From Clostridium sp. AM22-11AC (GTDB lineage: Bacteria; Bacillota; Clostridia; Lachnospirales; Lachnospiraceae): 64,000 bases of DNA. Positions 17,115 to 26,545 of the stretch are shown here, piece by piece. A program made the position numbers and the translations under genes. The notes beneath the pieces were generated by a model. It did not search any database, had not been told where the DNA came from, and was given only the letters and a program-made list of their open reading frames with translations. The stretch's first letter is position 1, and each line of letters starts with the position of its first letter. The DNA is taken from NCBI RefSeq assembly GCF_003473545.1, contig NZ_QUCM01000003.1:213824-277823 (forward strand), written 5' to 3'.

Positions 17115-18881
17115 TCAACTTAAAGGTTTGGAAGTATCCATGCAGGGAAGAATATTTTCAAAAAGTGTTCCGATCACCGGAGCTGCTATGGTACCTCCAT
17201 AATAGATCCCTTCCGGCTCATCAATAGTGATCAGAGCGATCACTTTTGGATCATTTGCAGGGGCAAAACCTAAAAAAGAAGAAATATATTTTTTCCTGCT
17301 TCTTGGCAGTTTTTCGGAAGTTGCGGTCTTCCCGCCAATGGAAAATCCTTCCACTGCTGCCTTTCTCCCACTTCCTTCTGCTACTACCTGCTCTAACACA
17401 TAGCGCATGGTAGCACTGGTCTCTTCTGACAGGATCCTTTTTCCCAATGGCCAGGAAAATTCCCGGTAATTTTTCCCATCAGGACTGACTGTCCCCAGAG
17501 CGAAATGAGGCGTGATCCGTCTTCCTCCATTGACGATAGAGGCGGCTGTCGTGATCAGCTGGATGGGGGTGATCTGAAAAGACTGTCCAAAGGAAATAGT
17601 CGCCAGTTCTACAGGGCCTATATTTTCTTTCTTGTGCATGATCGTAGCTGCCTCTCCCGGAAGATCAATGCCTGTTTTTTGTTTTAACCCGAACTGCACA
17701 AAATATTTATAATAATTATCACTGCCAAGTCTCTGTCCCACATCAATAAATACGGGATTACAGGAATTCATGACTCCCTGTAAAAAAGTTTCTGCTCCAT
17801 GTCCTCCTGCTTTATGACAACGGATCCGCCGATCTTCCACTACCCTGAAACCAGGACAGCTGAATGGATCCGTCAGCTTAACTACTCCTTCTTCCAGTCC
17901 TGCAGCCGCTGTTATGATCTTAAAAGTAGAACCTGGTTCATAGGTATCATTGATACAGGTATTGCGCCACATGGCATTTAAAAGCTCCTGCTGTTTTACA
18001 GTTTTATCCCTTTCTGCCGCCTGATTGCGCAGGCTCTCGCTTCGCAGGTTCTGGTCCGGGGTAAAAGGATCATTCAGATCAAACTCCGGCACATTGACCA
18101 TGGCATAGATCTCCCCATTTTGCGGGTTCATCACGATGATGGATACTTTTTTCGCGTTTTTCTTCTCTAATGTCTGGTATGCCAGCTGCTCTGCATACTG
18201 CTGGATTTCCATATCCAGACTGATCCTTAGATCATTTCCAGCCACAGGTTCGATCCGGTCCTCTGCCCCGTTTTCCATTTCCACACCTCTGGCATCTGTC
18301 ATTGTAAGGATCTTTCCATTGGTTCCTTTTAAATAGGCATCATACTGTACTTCCAGCCCGATCACTCCCTGGTTATCGCCCCCGGTGAAACCTAAAACTT
18401 TAGAAGCAAGACTTCCATAAGGATAATACCGTTTGTAATCTTCATCCACCTTTACGCCAGGCAGTTCCAATTTACGCACTGCATCCCCTGTTTCCTTATC
18501 TACATTGGTTTTAATGATCTCCCTGGAACTTCGTTTCTCCACCTTTTTTTGCACTGTTTCCCGGTCGATCCCAAGAATTTCACTTAATTCGTCTGTGACT
18601 TTTTCCCTGTCTTTTACCTGGTTATAGATCACAGAAACAGTACATACTGTCCGGTTATCAGCGATCACCTTTCCTTTTGCGTCTAAGATCCTTCCTCTGG
18701 CCGCCTTAATGGACCGTTCCCTCTGATGCAGTTCAAGGGCCATCTGGCTGTAATGCTCCGACCGGAAGACCATAAGAAAAACAAGCCGTCCCAAAAGCCC
18801 CAACACTGCGATCGCAATGAGAAGCCACAGGACGGCTATATTTTTTCTGTGTTTCGTTAAATTTCCACCGCTATGATCCAT
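17115..18881 (-). CDS. Class B penicillin-binding protein, SpoVD/FtsI type, with KTA box
   Basis: Single-pass transpeptidase, 588 aa: membrane helix (about 14-36), dimerisation domain with RGRILDAKGKVIA, then the transpeptidase domain. Active-site motifs: S318TFK, SCN (373-375) and KTAT (518-521), where the third motif is normally KTG. No PASTA repeats, unlike B. subtilis SpoVD. Second of two adjacent class B PBPs, upstream of mraY where spoVD usually sits. It may be the sporulation-specific partner and its neighbour the vegetative FtsI; this assignment is inference. Confidence 0.88.
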   Translation of the reverse strand: MDHSGGNLTKHRKNIAVLWLLIAIAVLGLLGRLVFLMVFRSEHYSQMALELHQRERSIKAARGRILDAKGKVIADNRTVCTVSVIYNQVKDREKVTDELSEILGIDRETVQKKVEKRSSREIIKTNVDKETGDAVRKLELPGVKVDEDYKRYYPYGSLASKVLGFTGGDNQGVIGLEVQYDAYLKGTNGKILTMTDARGVEMENGAEDRIEPVAGNDLRISLDMEIQQYAEQLAYQTLEKKNAKKVSIIVMNPQNGEIYAMVNVPEFDLNDPFTPDQNLRSESLRNQAAERDKTVKQQELLNAMWRNTCINDTYEPGSTFKIITAAAGLEEGVVKLTDPFSCPGFRVVEDRRIRCHKAGGHGAETFLQGVMNSCNPVFIDVGQRLGSDNYYKYFVQFGLKQKTGIDLPGEAATIMHKKENIGPVELATISFGQSFQITPIQLITTAASIVNGGRRITPHFALGTVSPDGKNYREFSWPLGKRILSEETSATMRYVLEQVVAEGSGRKAAVEGFSIGGKTATSEKLPRSRKKYISSFLGFAPANDPKVIALITIDEPEGIYYGGTIAAPVIGTLFENILPCMDTSKPLS

Positions 18882-18951
18882 AACAGCCTCTTTCCTGCTG
18901 TTTTCCTAAATATATACGGTGTAATTTCTCTTTTTATTCATTTTGGAACCT

Positions 18952-21315
18952 TTATTCACTTTGTGACTGGGAAGTTTCTTCTTCTGTACTGTTTTCTGTA
19001 CTGTTTTCCGAAGATCCTTCCTGAGAGTTTCCTGCCTCACTGCTGCTTTCATTTGCTGAAGGCAGCTGGGCCCCGGCCTCTGTATCACCACCCGGATCAG
19101 CCGCCGGCAGTTCCGGCGCATTAGGATCTCCCGGCACTGCATCCGGTATACCGCTTCCGCCATCTGTATCTACATATTCATCGGTTTCATATACCTTCTG
19201 GCTTTCCTCCGGCTGGGACTCTCCGTTTTCTTCTGAACCTGTTTCAGATGGAGCTGGTGTATTAATTCCCTCAGATGGTGTCTGTCCATTTGCATCCTGG
19301 CTCTCTTCCGGAAGATCTCCAGTTGGAAATACATTCAGATAAGGCAGGGCTTCTGACATGATCTTTGAGAAGATATTGCTTGCAAAGGAGCTGTGTGCCT
19401 GCTGGTCGCCTGGCGGGAAACCAGGTACGTCCACTACTACATATACAAACAGCTGAGGATCATCTGCAGGTGCAAAACCTGCGAAAGATACCAGATAGTT
19501 CTTTGCGGAACGTGGCTGCTTCTCTGCTGTACCTGTCTTACCGCCTACCTGATAGCCAGCTACCTTTGCTGCGCCGCCGGTACCATTTTCTACTGTCTGG
19601 AACATGGCTTCTTTTAAGAAATCAGAGGTAGACTGGGATACAGTTTCACGTACCAGAACAGGATCTTTTCGCTCTACTACAGACCCCTGCTCATTTAAGA
19701 TCTGGCGTACTACATGAGGCTCATAGTAGGACCCGCCGTTGATCACAGAACAAAGAGCTGCTGCCATCTGGATCATGGTACAGTTGTAGTTCTGTCCGAA
19801 CGCATTGGTAGCAAGTTCTGTAGGGCCCATTTTGTCAGCAGAATAAACCAGTCCTGCTGCATCTGCTTCACCAGGCAGGTCTACTCCTGTTTTCTGTCCC
19901 ATACCAAAGATAGTCTGATATTTGGTAAAAATATCACGGCCCATCATAGCACCGATCCGCATCATAGCCACGTTACAGGACTGCATAATGGACTCTGTCA
20001 GGCTTAAGGAACCGTGACCGCCTCTTCTGTAGGCCGTACACTTAATGTCCCAGTCACCTACGTGAAGATATCCGCCGCAGTCAAAGTACTCATTTCCCTT
20101 TAAAATCCCTTCTTCAAGTCCCGCAGCAACTGTCAGGATCTTGGATGGGGAACCTGGCTCAAAGGTATCGCTGACACAGAAGTTTCGCCACAGCTGGTTC
20201 CAGGCAACCTGTTTACCATAGGAGATAACTTCTTCTCTGGAATAGTGGTCTAAAACCTGATCTTCTGTAATGGTCTGGTCCGGATTTTCACGGCGATATA
20301 CACCAACTGCCTCTTTCTTTCCAAGAGCCAGCAGTTCATCTTCTGTATATCCGTCTGTATTTCTTGGATTATTTAAGTCAAATGTATTGCTGGTTGCCAT
20401 TCCCAGGATCTCACCGTTATTAGGGTTCATGGCAATGGCTGCCGTTACATGGCTTCCCACACTGGTCTGCCATTCATCAATGTATTTCTGAAGGATATTC
20501 TGTACATTTACGTCAATGGTGGATACAACGGTCCGTCCATTTACTGCAGACTTTACCACACCTTCCAGATTGGCATCTTCATCCAGATAGCCATACTCTC
20601 TTCCGTTTACACCGATCAGGCTGTCATTATAATACTGCTCAATGCCGCCGGTACCATTGCTGCCGTCCCCGCTTGCAAAACCGATCACATTGCAGGCAGT
20701 GGAACCATATGGATAGATCCTTCGGTATTCATCCTCAAACCATACGCCGGTAACGCGAAATCTTGACTGATTGTCATCATCGCTTTTTCTGTAAGCAGCA
20801 TTTCTCTCTTTCTCAGTCTGTTCAAATTCCGTTTTCTGGTCATAAGAAAGCTGACGGCCATTTTTATAGCGCAGATACGCCTGTTTTGGACGTTCCTGGA
20901 TCAGCCCGCGCAGTTCATTCCCATCAAAGCCAAACACATCTACTAATGCCTGGATGGTAGGCTCTAAATAATAATCCGGTTTATCCATGATCTGGCTTGG
21001 GTCCAGGATCAGATTGTATACCTTTTCACTGGTTGCCAGATAGGTGCCGTTTCTGTCAACGATGTCACCGCGCCTGTAAGGAATAGTCCTGCTTGCATAC
21101 TCCTGCTGTCTCTGGGACAGAACGATCTTGTTGTACCGCTCGCTGTTTTCATTTACGATCCTGTATAAAACAAAAATAAGAGCAAACAAAGCCAGCGAGA
21201 TCAATATGATCGTGATCGCCAGCTTTTCCTGCATGTATTTAACGAATGTCCTTCGTCGAAATAAATTTTCTTTTTTATTATGAGCACCGTTTTTAGTGTT
21301 CCGGGATGTCTTCAT
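18952..21315 (-). CDS. Class B penicillin-binding protein, FtsI/PBP2-type, with long acidic C-terminal tail
   Basis: 787-aa peptidoglycan transpeptidase. Membrane helix about 32-52; dimerisation domain from about 75 (RRGDIVDRNGTYLATS); catalytic motifs S389PSK, SCN (446-448) and KTGT (593-596). After about residue 665 comes a 120-residue disordered tail rich in Glu, Ser, Pro and Gly, repeatedly using GSEE/SEE/NSTE-type runs. It overlaps the ftsL-type gene by 23 bases. It most likely pairs with FtsW for septal murein synthesis. Confidence 0.9.
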   Translation of the reverse strand: MKTSRNTKNGAHNKKENLFRRRTFVKYMQEKLAITIILISLALFALIFVLYRIVNENSERYNKIVLSQRQQEYASRTIPYRRGDIVDRNGTYLATSEKVYNLILDPSQIMDKPDYYLEPTIQALVDVFGFDGNELRGLIQERPKQAYLRYKNGRQLSYDQKTEFEQTEKERNAAYRKSDDDNQSRFRVTGVWFEDEYRRIYPYGSTACNVIGFASGDGSNGTGGIEQYYNDSLIGVNGREYGYLDEDANLEGVVKSAVNGRTVVSTIDVNVQNILQKYIDEWQTSVGSHVTAAIAMNPNNGEILGMATSNTFDLNNPRNTDGYTEDELLALGKKEAVGVYRRENPDQTITEDQVLDHYSREEVISYGKQVAWNQLWRNFCVSDTFEPGSPSKILTVAAGLEEGILKGNEYFDCGGYLHVGDWDIKCTAYRRGGHGSLSLTESIMQSCNVAMMRIGAMMGRDIFTKYQTIFGMGQKTGVDLPGEADAAGLVYSADKMGPTELATNAFGQNYNCTMIQMAAALCSVINGGSYYEPHVVRQILNEQGSVVERKDPVLVRETVSQSTSDFLKEAMFQTVENGTGGAAKVAGYQVGGKTGTAEKQPRSAKNYLVSFAGFAPADDPQLFVYVVVDVPGFPPGDQQAHSSFASNIFSKIMSEALPYLNVFPTGDLPEESQDANGQTPSEGINTPAPSETGSEENGESQPEESQKVYETDEYVDTDGGSGIPDAVPGDPNAPELPAADPGGDTEAGAQLPSANESSSEAGNSQEGSSENSTENSTEEETSQSQSE

Positions 21316-21757
21316 ATTGCCTTACGTACTCACTTTCCGTCTTGTCATATAAAAGAACCTGGTCCTTTTTTGCGTAAACCATACCCAGTTCCTTGGTCGC
21401 GATCTCATAGATCTCGTTTAAATCAATGCTGGTATTGATGCTTGTTTCCAATGCGTCATTTTCTGTACGCATTTTTTCCAGCTTTTCTTCCATCGCCTCG
21501 ATGTTGTGCATTCTGGCTGTGATGGCAGACTGAAGATGAAGATAATTAACGCAAAGGTATAAGGTACAGATCGACGCCAGGGTCAGCATGATAACATATG
21601 GCAGGTCCATGTACATGGCACGTTCCTGATTTCTGCGGATCCTGTGCTGCCGTTTTACACTTCTTCCAACATCCTGCCTTCTCTTTCTTTGCAGTCTTTC
21701 TTCTCTTTCGGAAGGCGCCAGCTTTTCTGCTCCGGTTCCATGAATGTAAGAAGCCAT
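21293..21757 (-). CDS. ftsL: FtsL-like divisome protein
   Basis: 154 aa from ATG 21757: a basic N-terminal cytoplasmic region (RKRRQDVGRSVKRQHRIRR), one membrane helix (YVIMLTLASICTLYLCVNYL) and a periplasmic-side coiled coil with MHNIEAMEEKLEKMRTEND followed by a family-like IYEIATKELGMVYAKKDQV. FtsL is poorly conserved, so the call rests on topology and position between rsmH and the PBP. The start is chosen from GGAGGAATAAGGTT directly before ATG; an upstream in-frame start lies inside rsmH. Confidence 0.82.
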   Translation of the reverse strand: MASYIHGTGAEKLAPSEREERLQRKRRQDVGRSVKRQHRIRRNQERAMYMDLPYVIMLTLASICTLYLCVNYLHLQSAITARMHNIEAMEEKLEKMRTENDALETSINTSIDLNEIYEIATKELGMVYAKKDQVLLYDKTESEYVRQYEDIPEH

Positions 21758-21761
21758 AACC

Positions 21762-22715
21762 TTATTCCTCCTTTCCCGCACGCTCAAATACCCGAAGTTT
21801 TGCGCTCTTTGAACGGCTGTTCTCCTCCAGTTCTTCTTTTGATGGAAGGATCGGCTTTCGTGTGATCACTTTGCCCATACTCTTCCTTCCGCATACGCAC
21901 ACCGGGAAATCCGGTGGACAGATGCATGGATTTTCATTGGTACGAAATCTTGTTTTTACGATCCTGTCCTCCAAGGAGTGGAAGGTGATGATACTTAATC
22001 TTCCCTCCGGATTTAAAAGACGGATCATTGTATCGATTGAATTTTCCAGTACATCCAGCTCATGATTTAATTCAATACGGATAGCCTGGAAGGTACGTTT
22101 TGCAGGATGTCCTCCTGTAGCACGTACTTTTGCCGGGATGGCTGCTTTTATGATCTCAGACAGTTCACCGGTGGTCTCGATGGGCTTTTCTGCTCTCGCC
22201 TTTACAATGTGCTTTGCAATGTTTTTTGCAAAATTGTCTTCCCCGTAATCCCTGATAATGTGGAACAGTTCCATTTCACTGTATCCATTTACAATATCAG
22301 CTGCTGTGGTAGGATTTCTCTGATCCATACGCATATCAAGAGGAGCATCTTCCCTGTAGGTAAATCCTCTGGACGCTGTATCTAACTGATAGGAGGACAC
22401 TCCCAGATCCAGATAAATACCGTCTACTTTTTCTATATTTAACTCTTTCAGTACATTTTCAATATTCTGATAATTGCTTCTGACTATGGTCACCTTATCT
22501 TTAAAAGGAGCCAGTCTCTCTCCCGCCGCACGGATAGCATCTGCATCCTGGTCAATTCCAATGAGCCTTCCGCCGCCCAACCGCTTACATACCTCATAGG
22601 CATGTCCGCCGCCGCCTAAGGTGCCGTCTACGTAAATGCCACCCGGCTTTATATTCAGGCTGCCCACTGTTTCATACAGCAGTACAGACTTATGTACAAA
22701 TCCATGTTCCTCCAT
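21762..22715 (-). CDS. rsmH: RsmH (MraW), 16S rRNA (cytosine-1402-N4)-methyltransferase
   Basis: SAM-dependent methyltransferase acting on 16S rRNA C1402. The SAM loop is [39 protein letters not shown] and DAPLDMRMD follow, and the C-terminus carries [16 protein letters not shown] start at ATG 22715, which overlaps the mraZ stop (TGATG); a TTG one codon upstream is possible. 317 aa is normal. Second gene of the operon. Confidence 0.96.
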   Translation of the reverse strand: MEEHGFVHKSVLLYETVGSLNIKPGGIYVDGTLGGGGHAYEVCKRLGGGRLIGIDQDADAIRAAGERLAPFKDKVTIVRSNYQNIENVLKELNIEKVDGIYLDLGVSSYQLDTASRGFTYREDAPLDMRMDQRNPTTAADIVNGYSEMELFHIIRDYGEDNFAKNIAKHIVKARAEKPIETTGELSEIIKAAIPAKVRATGGHPAKRTFQAIRIELNHELDVLENSIDTMIRLLNPEGRLSIITFHSLEDRIVKTRFRTNENPCICPPDFPVCVCGRKSMGKVITRKPILPSKEELEENSRSKSAKLRVFERAGKEE

Positions 22716-23140
22716 CAAATACCCAAGCCTTCCATATGTTCTGCAATTTCTTCCATATCATCAAAGGTGTTGGCTTCCATCCATTTATCCTTATTCCAGA
22801 TTTCAATGCGGCTTCCAACGCCTACAAGCACTGCGTCTTTCCCGATCCCTGCAAATTCTCTTAAAACAGAGGGGAGAAGGATACGGCCCTGCTTGTCTAC
22901 TTCACAGGTGGCGGCGCTTCCCAACAGGAAACGTGAAAACTTACGTCCTGCGGTGTTGGTAATCGGTAATGCACGAAGCTTTTCTTCTAATGCAGCCCAT
23001 TCGGAATTGTCATACACAAAAAGGCAGTTATCCAGTCCCTTCGTGATCACGAATTCGTCCCCTAACTGCTCTCTGAACTTGGAAGGAACGATCAGGCGCC
23101 CCTTCGCATCCACTGTATGATTGTATTCACCCATGAACAT
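22715..23140 (-). CDS. mraZ: MraZ, transcriptional repressor of the dcw operon
   Basis: AbrB-like DNA-binding protein with two SpoVT/AbrB repeats: [20 protein letters not shown] at the N-terminus and [19 protein letters not shown] in the middle. In bacteria studied so far it binds direct repeats just upstream of its own gene. Such repeats are present here at 23221-23260. ATG 23140 (141 aa) is chosen for AGGTGAT upstream and agreement with the family start; another ATG at 23161 is possible. Confidence 0.95.
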   Translation of the reverse strand: MFMGEYNHTVDAKGRLIVPSKFREQLGDEFVITKGLDNCLFVYDNSEWAALEEKLRALPITNTAGRKFSRFLLGSAATCEVDKQGRILLPSVLREFAGIGKDAVLVGVGSRIEIWNKDKWMEANTFDDMEEIAEHMEGLGI

Positions 23141-23220
23141 AGCTATCACCTGCTTGTACATTACATGGCAAGGCGGGATGCAGAAGAGGCTCCTTATACC
23201 TCCACTTCATCCACGCAACA

Positions 23221-23260
23221 ACCATCCTCTACCACTTTGCACCACTTTCTACCACTTGTA
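23221..23260 (-). promoter_or_regulatory. MraZ box: 10-bp direct repeats
   Basis: Minus strand reads AAGTGGTAGA-type units at 10-bp period: ACCACTTTGC, ACCACTTTCT and ACCACTTGTA on the plus strand at 23231-23260, plus a degenerate unit ACCATCCTCT at 23221. Period and GTGG core fit MraZ operators in other species. The repeats cover the predicted transcription start. Confidence 0.75.
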
Positions 23261-23265
23261 TGTTT

Positions 23266-23294
23266 ATAATAGTACAGAAAGAGGGAAATGACAA
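23266..23294 (-). promoter_or_regulatory. SigA promoter of the mraZ-ftsQ operon
   Basis: Minus strand: TTGTCA (23294-23289), 17-bp spacer, TATTAT (23271-23266), directly upstream of the MraZ repeats. Confidence 0.65.
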
Positions 23295-23317
23295 GGATTT
23301 TTTACGTTTTTCTTTCA

Positions 23318-23358
23318 AAATAACAACAAAATAGCTGCAGAAATCGTCTTCTGCAGCT
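23318..23358 (-). terminator. Terminator of lgt
   Basis: Minus strand: AGCTGCAGAA (23358-23349) pairs with TTCTGCAGCT (23342-23333), loop of 6, then ATTTTGTTGTTATTTT. It isolates lgt from the mraZ promoter 25 bases downstream. Confidence 0.85.
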
Positions 23359-23378
23359 TTGAAATTCTTTAGATATTT

Positions 23379-24263
23379 TTAGATATTTTTTTGCTTTTTT
23401 AATTTACTGTGTTTGTAGTGGAGGATGCCTACTGCTGCTCCCACTAAAGCTGCGGAAAGCAGCTGGGAAACTGCCAGTCCTGTTCCCGGAAGCTTCAGCT
23501 GATCCGTACGCAGTCCTTCGATCCACACTCTTCCCAGACCATATCCCAGGAAATAAACCCACAGCATTTCACCGTCAAATTTCTTTCTCTTCCTATACCA
23601 GAGCATAAATGCCAATACGCACAGGTTCCAGCAGGACTCATAAAGAAAGGTGGGGTGTACCTGGATGTATTTTACACCATTTTCCACGATCTCATGTTCT
23701 AACAGTCCGGCTGAGATCATAGACGGGTTTACAATACTTTCTTTAATGCGCATGGCAAACAGGTTATCGGTGTATCCGCCAAATGCCTCGCAGTTAAAGA
23801 AGTTGCCCCAGCGGCCAATGATCTGTCCTGTGATCAGTCCTAATACGCCGCTGTCTGCCATGGAAAAGAAGGACTGTTTCCGTACTTTTGTAAAAATAAG
23901 AAGGGTCAGTACTGCTCCGATCACACCGCCGTAAATAGCCAGTCCGCCGGCGCGAAGGTTAAAGATCTGCAGCAGATCATTTTTATAATTATCCCACTCA
24001 AAGATCACATAGTAGAGTCTGGCACCGATAATGGAAAAAATGATCCCATACAGTGCAAAATCCATATACAGATCCGGGTCCTGTCCCCGCCTTTTGGCAT
24101 CAGAGAAAGCCACCGCCATACCGGCTAACATACCGCAGCCAATGATAATACCATAAAATGCAATGCGAAAGCCAAAGATACTGATGCTGTTTCGCAGGTG
24201 TTCTATGGTGATCCCAAGATGGACGAAACTTAAGTCCGCACCTGTGGATGTGAGTAATTCCAT
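23379..24263 (-). CDS. lgt: Prolipoprotein diacylglyceryl transferase Lgt
   Basis: Transfers diacylglycerol from phosphatidylglycerol to the lipobox cysteine of prelipoproteins at the membrane. 294 aa with seven predicted helices. Signatures: RIAFYGIIIGCGMLAG, GARLYYVIFEW, RAGGLAIYGGVIG and the Lgt signature GRWGNFFNCEAFGG; HPTFLYES follows. Substrates in this window would include the lipoprotein nuclease and the corrinoid-binding protein. Monocistronic, with flanking terminators. Confidence 0.96.
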   Translation of the reverse strand: MELLTSTGADLSFVHLGITIEHLRNSISIFGFRIAFYGIIIGCGMLAGMAVAFSDAKRRGQDPDLYMDFALYGIIFSIIGARLYYVIFEWDNYKNDLLQIFNLRAGGLAIYGGVIGAVLTLLIFTKVRKQSFFSMADSGVLGLITGQIIGRWGNFFNCEAFGGYTDNLFAMRIKESIVNPSMISAGLLEHEIVENGVKYIQVHPTFLYESCWNLCVLAFMLWYRKRKKFDGEMLWVYFLGYGLGRVWIEGLRTDQLKLPGTGLAVSQLLSAALVGAAVGILHYKHSKLKKQKNI

Positions 24264-24317
24264 AATATACTGTTCCTTTCCGTTATTTGCAGCTGCCCTG
24301 TTAAATGGCTATCTGCA

Positions 24318-24355
24318 TATAAAACAAGTGCCTGCAGAGCAGGCAGTTTGTTTTT
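24318..24355 (-). terminator. Terminator of ychF
   Basis: Stem GCCTGC/GCAGGC extended by AACAA/TTGTT with one mismatch; T-rich flanks on both strands, so it may act in both directions. Confidence 0.7.
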
Positions 24356-24378
24356 TACTATCGATTAATTCTCAATCA

Positions 24379-25476
24379 TTATACATTGAAACGGAACAGT
24401 ACAACATCTCCGTCCTTCATCACATATTCCTTACCTTCGGAACGTACCAGACCTTTTTCCTTTGCTGCGTTCATGCTGCCGCATGCCATCAGGTCATCAT
24501 AGCTTACTACTTCTGCACGGATGAAACCACGCTCGAAATCGCTGTGGATCTTTCCTGCAGCCTGAGGAGCCTTGGTTCCCACTTTGATGGTCCATGCTCT
24601 GGACTCCTGAGGACCTGCTGTTAAATAGCTCATCAGTCCTAAAATACGGTAACTTGCTGCGATCAGTTTCTCAAGACCAGACTCTTTTAAGCCTAAGTCA
24701 TCTAAGAACATCTGCTTCTCATCATCATCTAACTCTGCGATCTCCTGTTCGATCTCAGCACAGATCACGAATACTTCGCAGTCATTTGCCTTTGCATATT
24801 CCCGTACTTCCTGTACATAGTGATTGGAAGCGCCATCATCTGCCAGGTCACCTTCTGCTACGTTTGCAGCAAAGATAACAGGTTTCCAGGTCAGCAGGTT
24901 CAGGGAATTGATAAATTCTCTGTCATCCTCGTCTTCTACTTCAAAGCTGCGTGCCAGTTTGCCGTCTTCCAGATGTGCCTTGATTACCTTTAACAGTTCT
25001 ACTTCTTTTGCAAGATCCTTATTATTGAAAGCACCCTTGGACTGCTTTGCAATACGACGCTCCAGGATCTCAATATCAGAGAAGATCAGCTCTAAGTTGA
25101 TCGTCTCAATATCTCTTACAGGATCTACGCTTCCGTCTACATGGATGACATTAGGATCATCGAAGCAACGTACAACGTGAACAATCGCATCTACTTCACG
25201 GATATTGGATAAAAACTGGTTGCCCAGACCTTCACCCTTGGAAGCTCCCTTTACCAGACCTGCGATATCTACGAACTCGATCACTGCAGGAGTAGTCTTT
25301 TCAGAGTTATACATCTCTGTCAGCTTATTTAAACGCTCATCTGGAACCGGTACAACACCTACGTTTGGATCGATCGTACAGAACGGATAGTTTGCAGACT
25401 CTGCACCAGCCTTGGTCAGAGAGTTAAAAAGTGTACTTTTTCCTACGTTTGGAAGTCCTACGATACCTAATTTCAT
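24379..25476 (-). CDS. ychF: YchF/OLA1-family ATPase
   Basis: Obg-related P-loop NTPase that prefers ATP and associates with ribosomes; linked to stress and redox responses in other bacteria. 365 aa: G1 GLPNVGKSTLFNSL (7-20), G3 DIAGLVKGASKGEGLGNQFL, a coiled-coil insertion (about 130-200), the altered G4 region (FAANVAEGDL in place of NKxD) and the C-terminal TGS-like domain with SDFERGFIRAEVV. Complete and ordinary. Monocistronic between its own terminator and a region of decayed genes. Confidence 0.96.
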   Translation of the reverse strand: MKLGIVGLPNVGKSTLFNSLTKAGAESANYPFCTIDPNVGVVPVPDERLNKLTEMYNSEKTTPAVIEFVDIAGLVKGASKGEGLGNQFLSNIREVDAIVHVVRCFDDPNVIHVDGSVDPVRDIETINLELIFSDIEILERRIAKQSKGAFNNKDLAKEVELLKVIKAHLEDGKLARSFEVEDEDDREFINSLNLLTWKPVIFAANVAEGDLADDGASNHYVQEVREYAKANDCEVFVICAEIEQEIAELDDDEKQMFLDDLGLKESGLEKLIAASYRILGLMSYLTAGPQESRAWTIKVGTKAPQAAGKIHSDFERGFIRAEVVSYDDLMACGSMNAAKEKGLVRSEGKEYVMKDGDVVLFRFNV

Positions 25477-25631
25477 TTTTGCTTTACCTGCTCAAAAACC
25501 CCCGGATAGATCAAAGGTTTTCGCCTTTCTTTGTATTCTTTATGTACCAATTATGTACCATTTCTTTAAGAGTCTAATGCAATCATTGATTATAGCATAA
25601 GGATTTCTCTTTTTCAAGGTTCAACACGCTT

Positions 25632-26030
25632 TCAGACTGCTTTTTGGATCTCATTTACCAGGTCTTCCAGTCTTTTTTCTTCTCCTTTTCGCATTACCAC
25701 ACCAACACTTCCGGCTATGATGTGGGAGGGCAGCACTTTCAAAATATGGGAATAACAGTTTTCCCAATGGCTGTGAAATACAAGCAGGGACTCCTGAAAT
25801 TTCGCCTGGACCATGGATTCCAGATTATATTCTGTGTGTAGGTCCTGCATTTTCGCCCCGGTATCTTTTAGCATTTCTTCAAAAGAGGCTTCTATATATT
25901 CACAGGTTCCACACAGGACCCTGACATCCTTTAGATCCTGTGGTCTGATCTTCTTTTTCCTGGCCAGTGCAGACTCACCATTAACGCCAAAGGCACAGGT
26001 ATCTATACAGAGTTCCTGATATACAAGCAA
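25632..26030 (-). pseudogene. Remnant resembling the effector-binding half of a LysR-type regulator
   Basis: A 132-codon open frame with no convincing ribosome-binding site. The pattern ALARKKKIRPQDLKDVRVL, a middle YIEASFEEMLK and the late SVGVVMRKGEEKRLEDLV resembles the second half of LysR substrate-binding domains in Lachnospiraceae. No HTH is encoded upstream; instead the frame overlaps the broken gene next to it by 28 bases. I read it as a 3' fragment joined by a deletion. The family assignment is tentative; it could also be a small unrecognised protein. Confidence 0.4.
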
Positions 26031-26537
26031 TTAATTCCCACCAGAAGTAAATTCCCCTGGTATTCCTTTAAAGCATCCACATACTGCTTCTCTTTGATCT
26101 GACTGATAGCGCCTTTTGCGCTTTTATCCCATTTTAATTCCATGATCACTGCCGGTTTATTAAAATGCATTTTTATTATTATATTGAAGGATTGAAATCT
26201 CCCTGTGGGCTTTATCAATTCCTTCTGCTACTGCCTTTTCATCCAGATTCCAAAGAGCTTCTAACAATATTTTTGAAGCCTCAACAGATGCAGTCACCTC
26301 GGACCACTTCATTGTACTGATAGCATTGATGTATTCCTGGGAAACTTCTTTATTTGGGATTGTAACTGTCTTATCCGGCCAGTGATAGCTGAGATATCCC
26401 AGATGGATCAGTAATGTCAGCACATCATCTTTTCCCTGAAAGTTTGTCATATCATTGGAAAATGTTCCCGTATTGACCTGAACTCTTTCTCCTGCAAGCA
26501 TACGGACTACTGCATCTTTCAATCCATCAAACAGCAA
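26003..26537 (-). pseudogene. Degraded AAA-ATPase-like / PD-(D/E)XK nuclease family protein (DUF1703 type)
   Basis: Two overlapping frames hold consecutive pieces of one family. 26160-26537 has RMLAGERVQVNTGTFSND, DDVLTLLIHLGYLSY and EGIDKAHREISILQYNNKNA. 26003-26218, in another frame, has KPAVIMELKWDKSAKGAI and LKEYQGNLLLVGIN, the PD-(D/E)XK core with the ELKWD catalytic strand. In intact relatives (from memory) about 40 residues separate these parts and an AAA-ATPase domain of some 300 residues precedes them. Both are missing, so the gene is truncated, internally deleted and frameshifted. These proteins are common multicopy accessory genes in gut Clostridia and Bacteroidetes. Confidence 0.7.
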
Positions 26538-26545
26538 TAGATTTG

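Noticed and set aside
23221..23260. Short direct repeats as a CRISPR-like array
   Set aside because: 10-bp period without spacers; they are MraZ operator repeats at the dcw promoter.
25545..25565. Direct repeat TATGTACCA upstream of ychF as a possible attachment site
   Set aside because: Only two short copies 11 bp apart and no integrase or mobile gene nearby.
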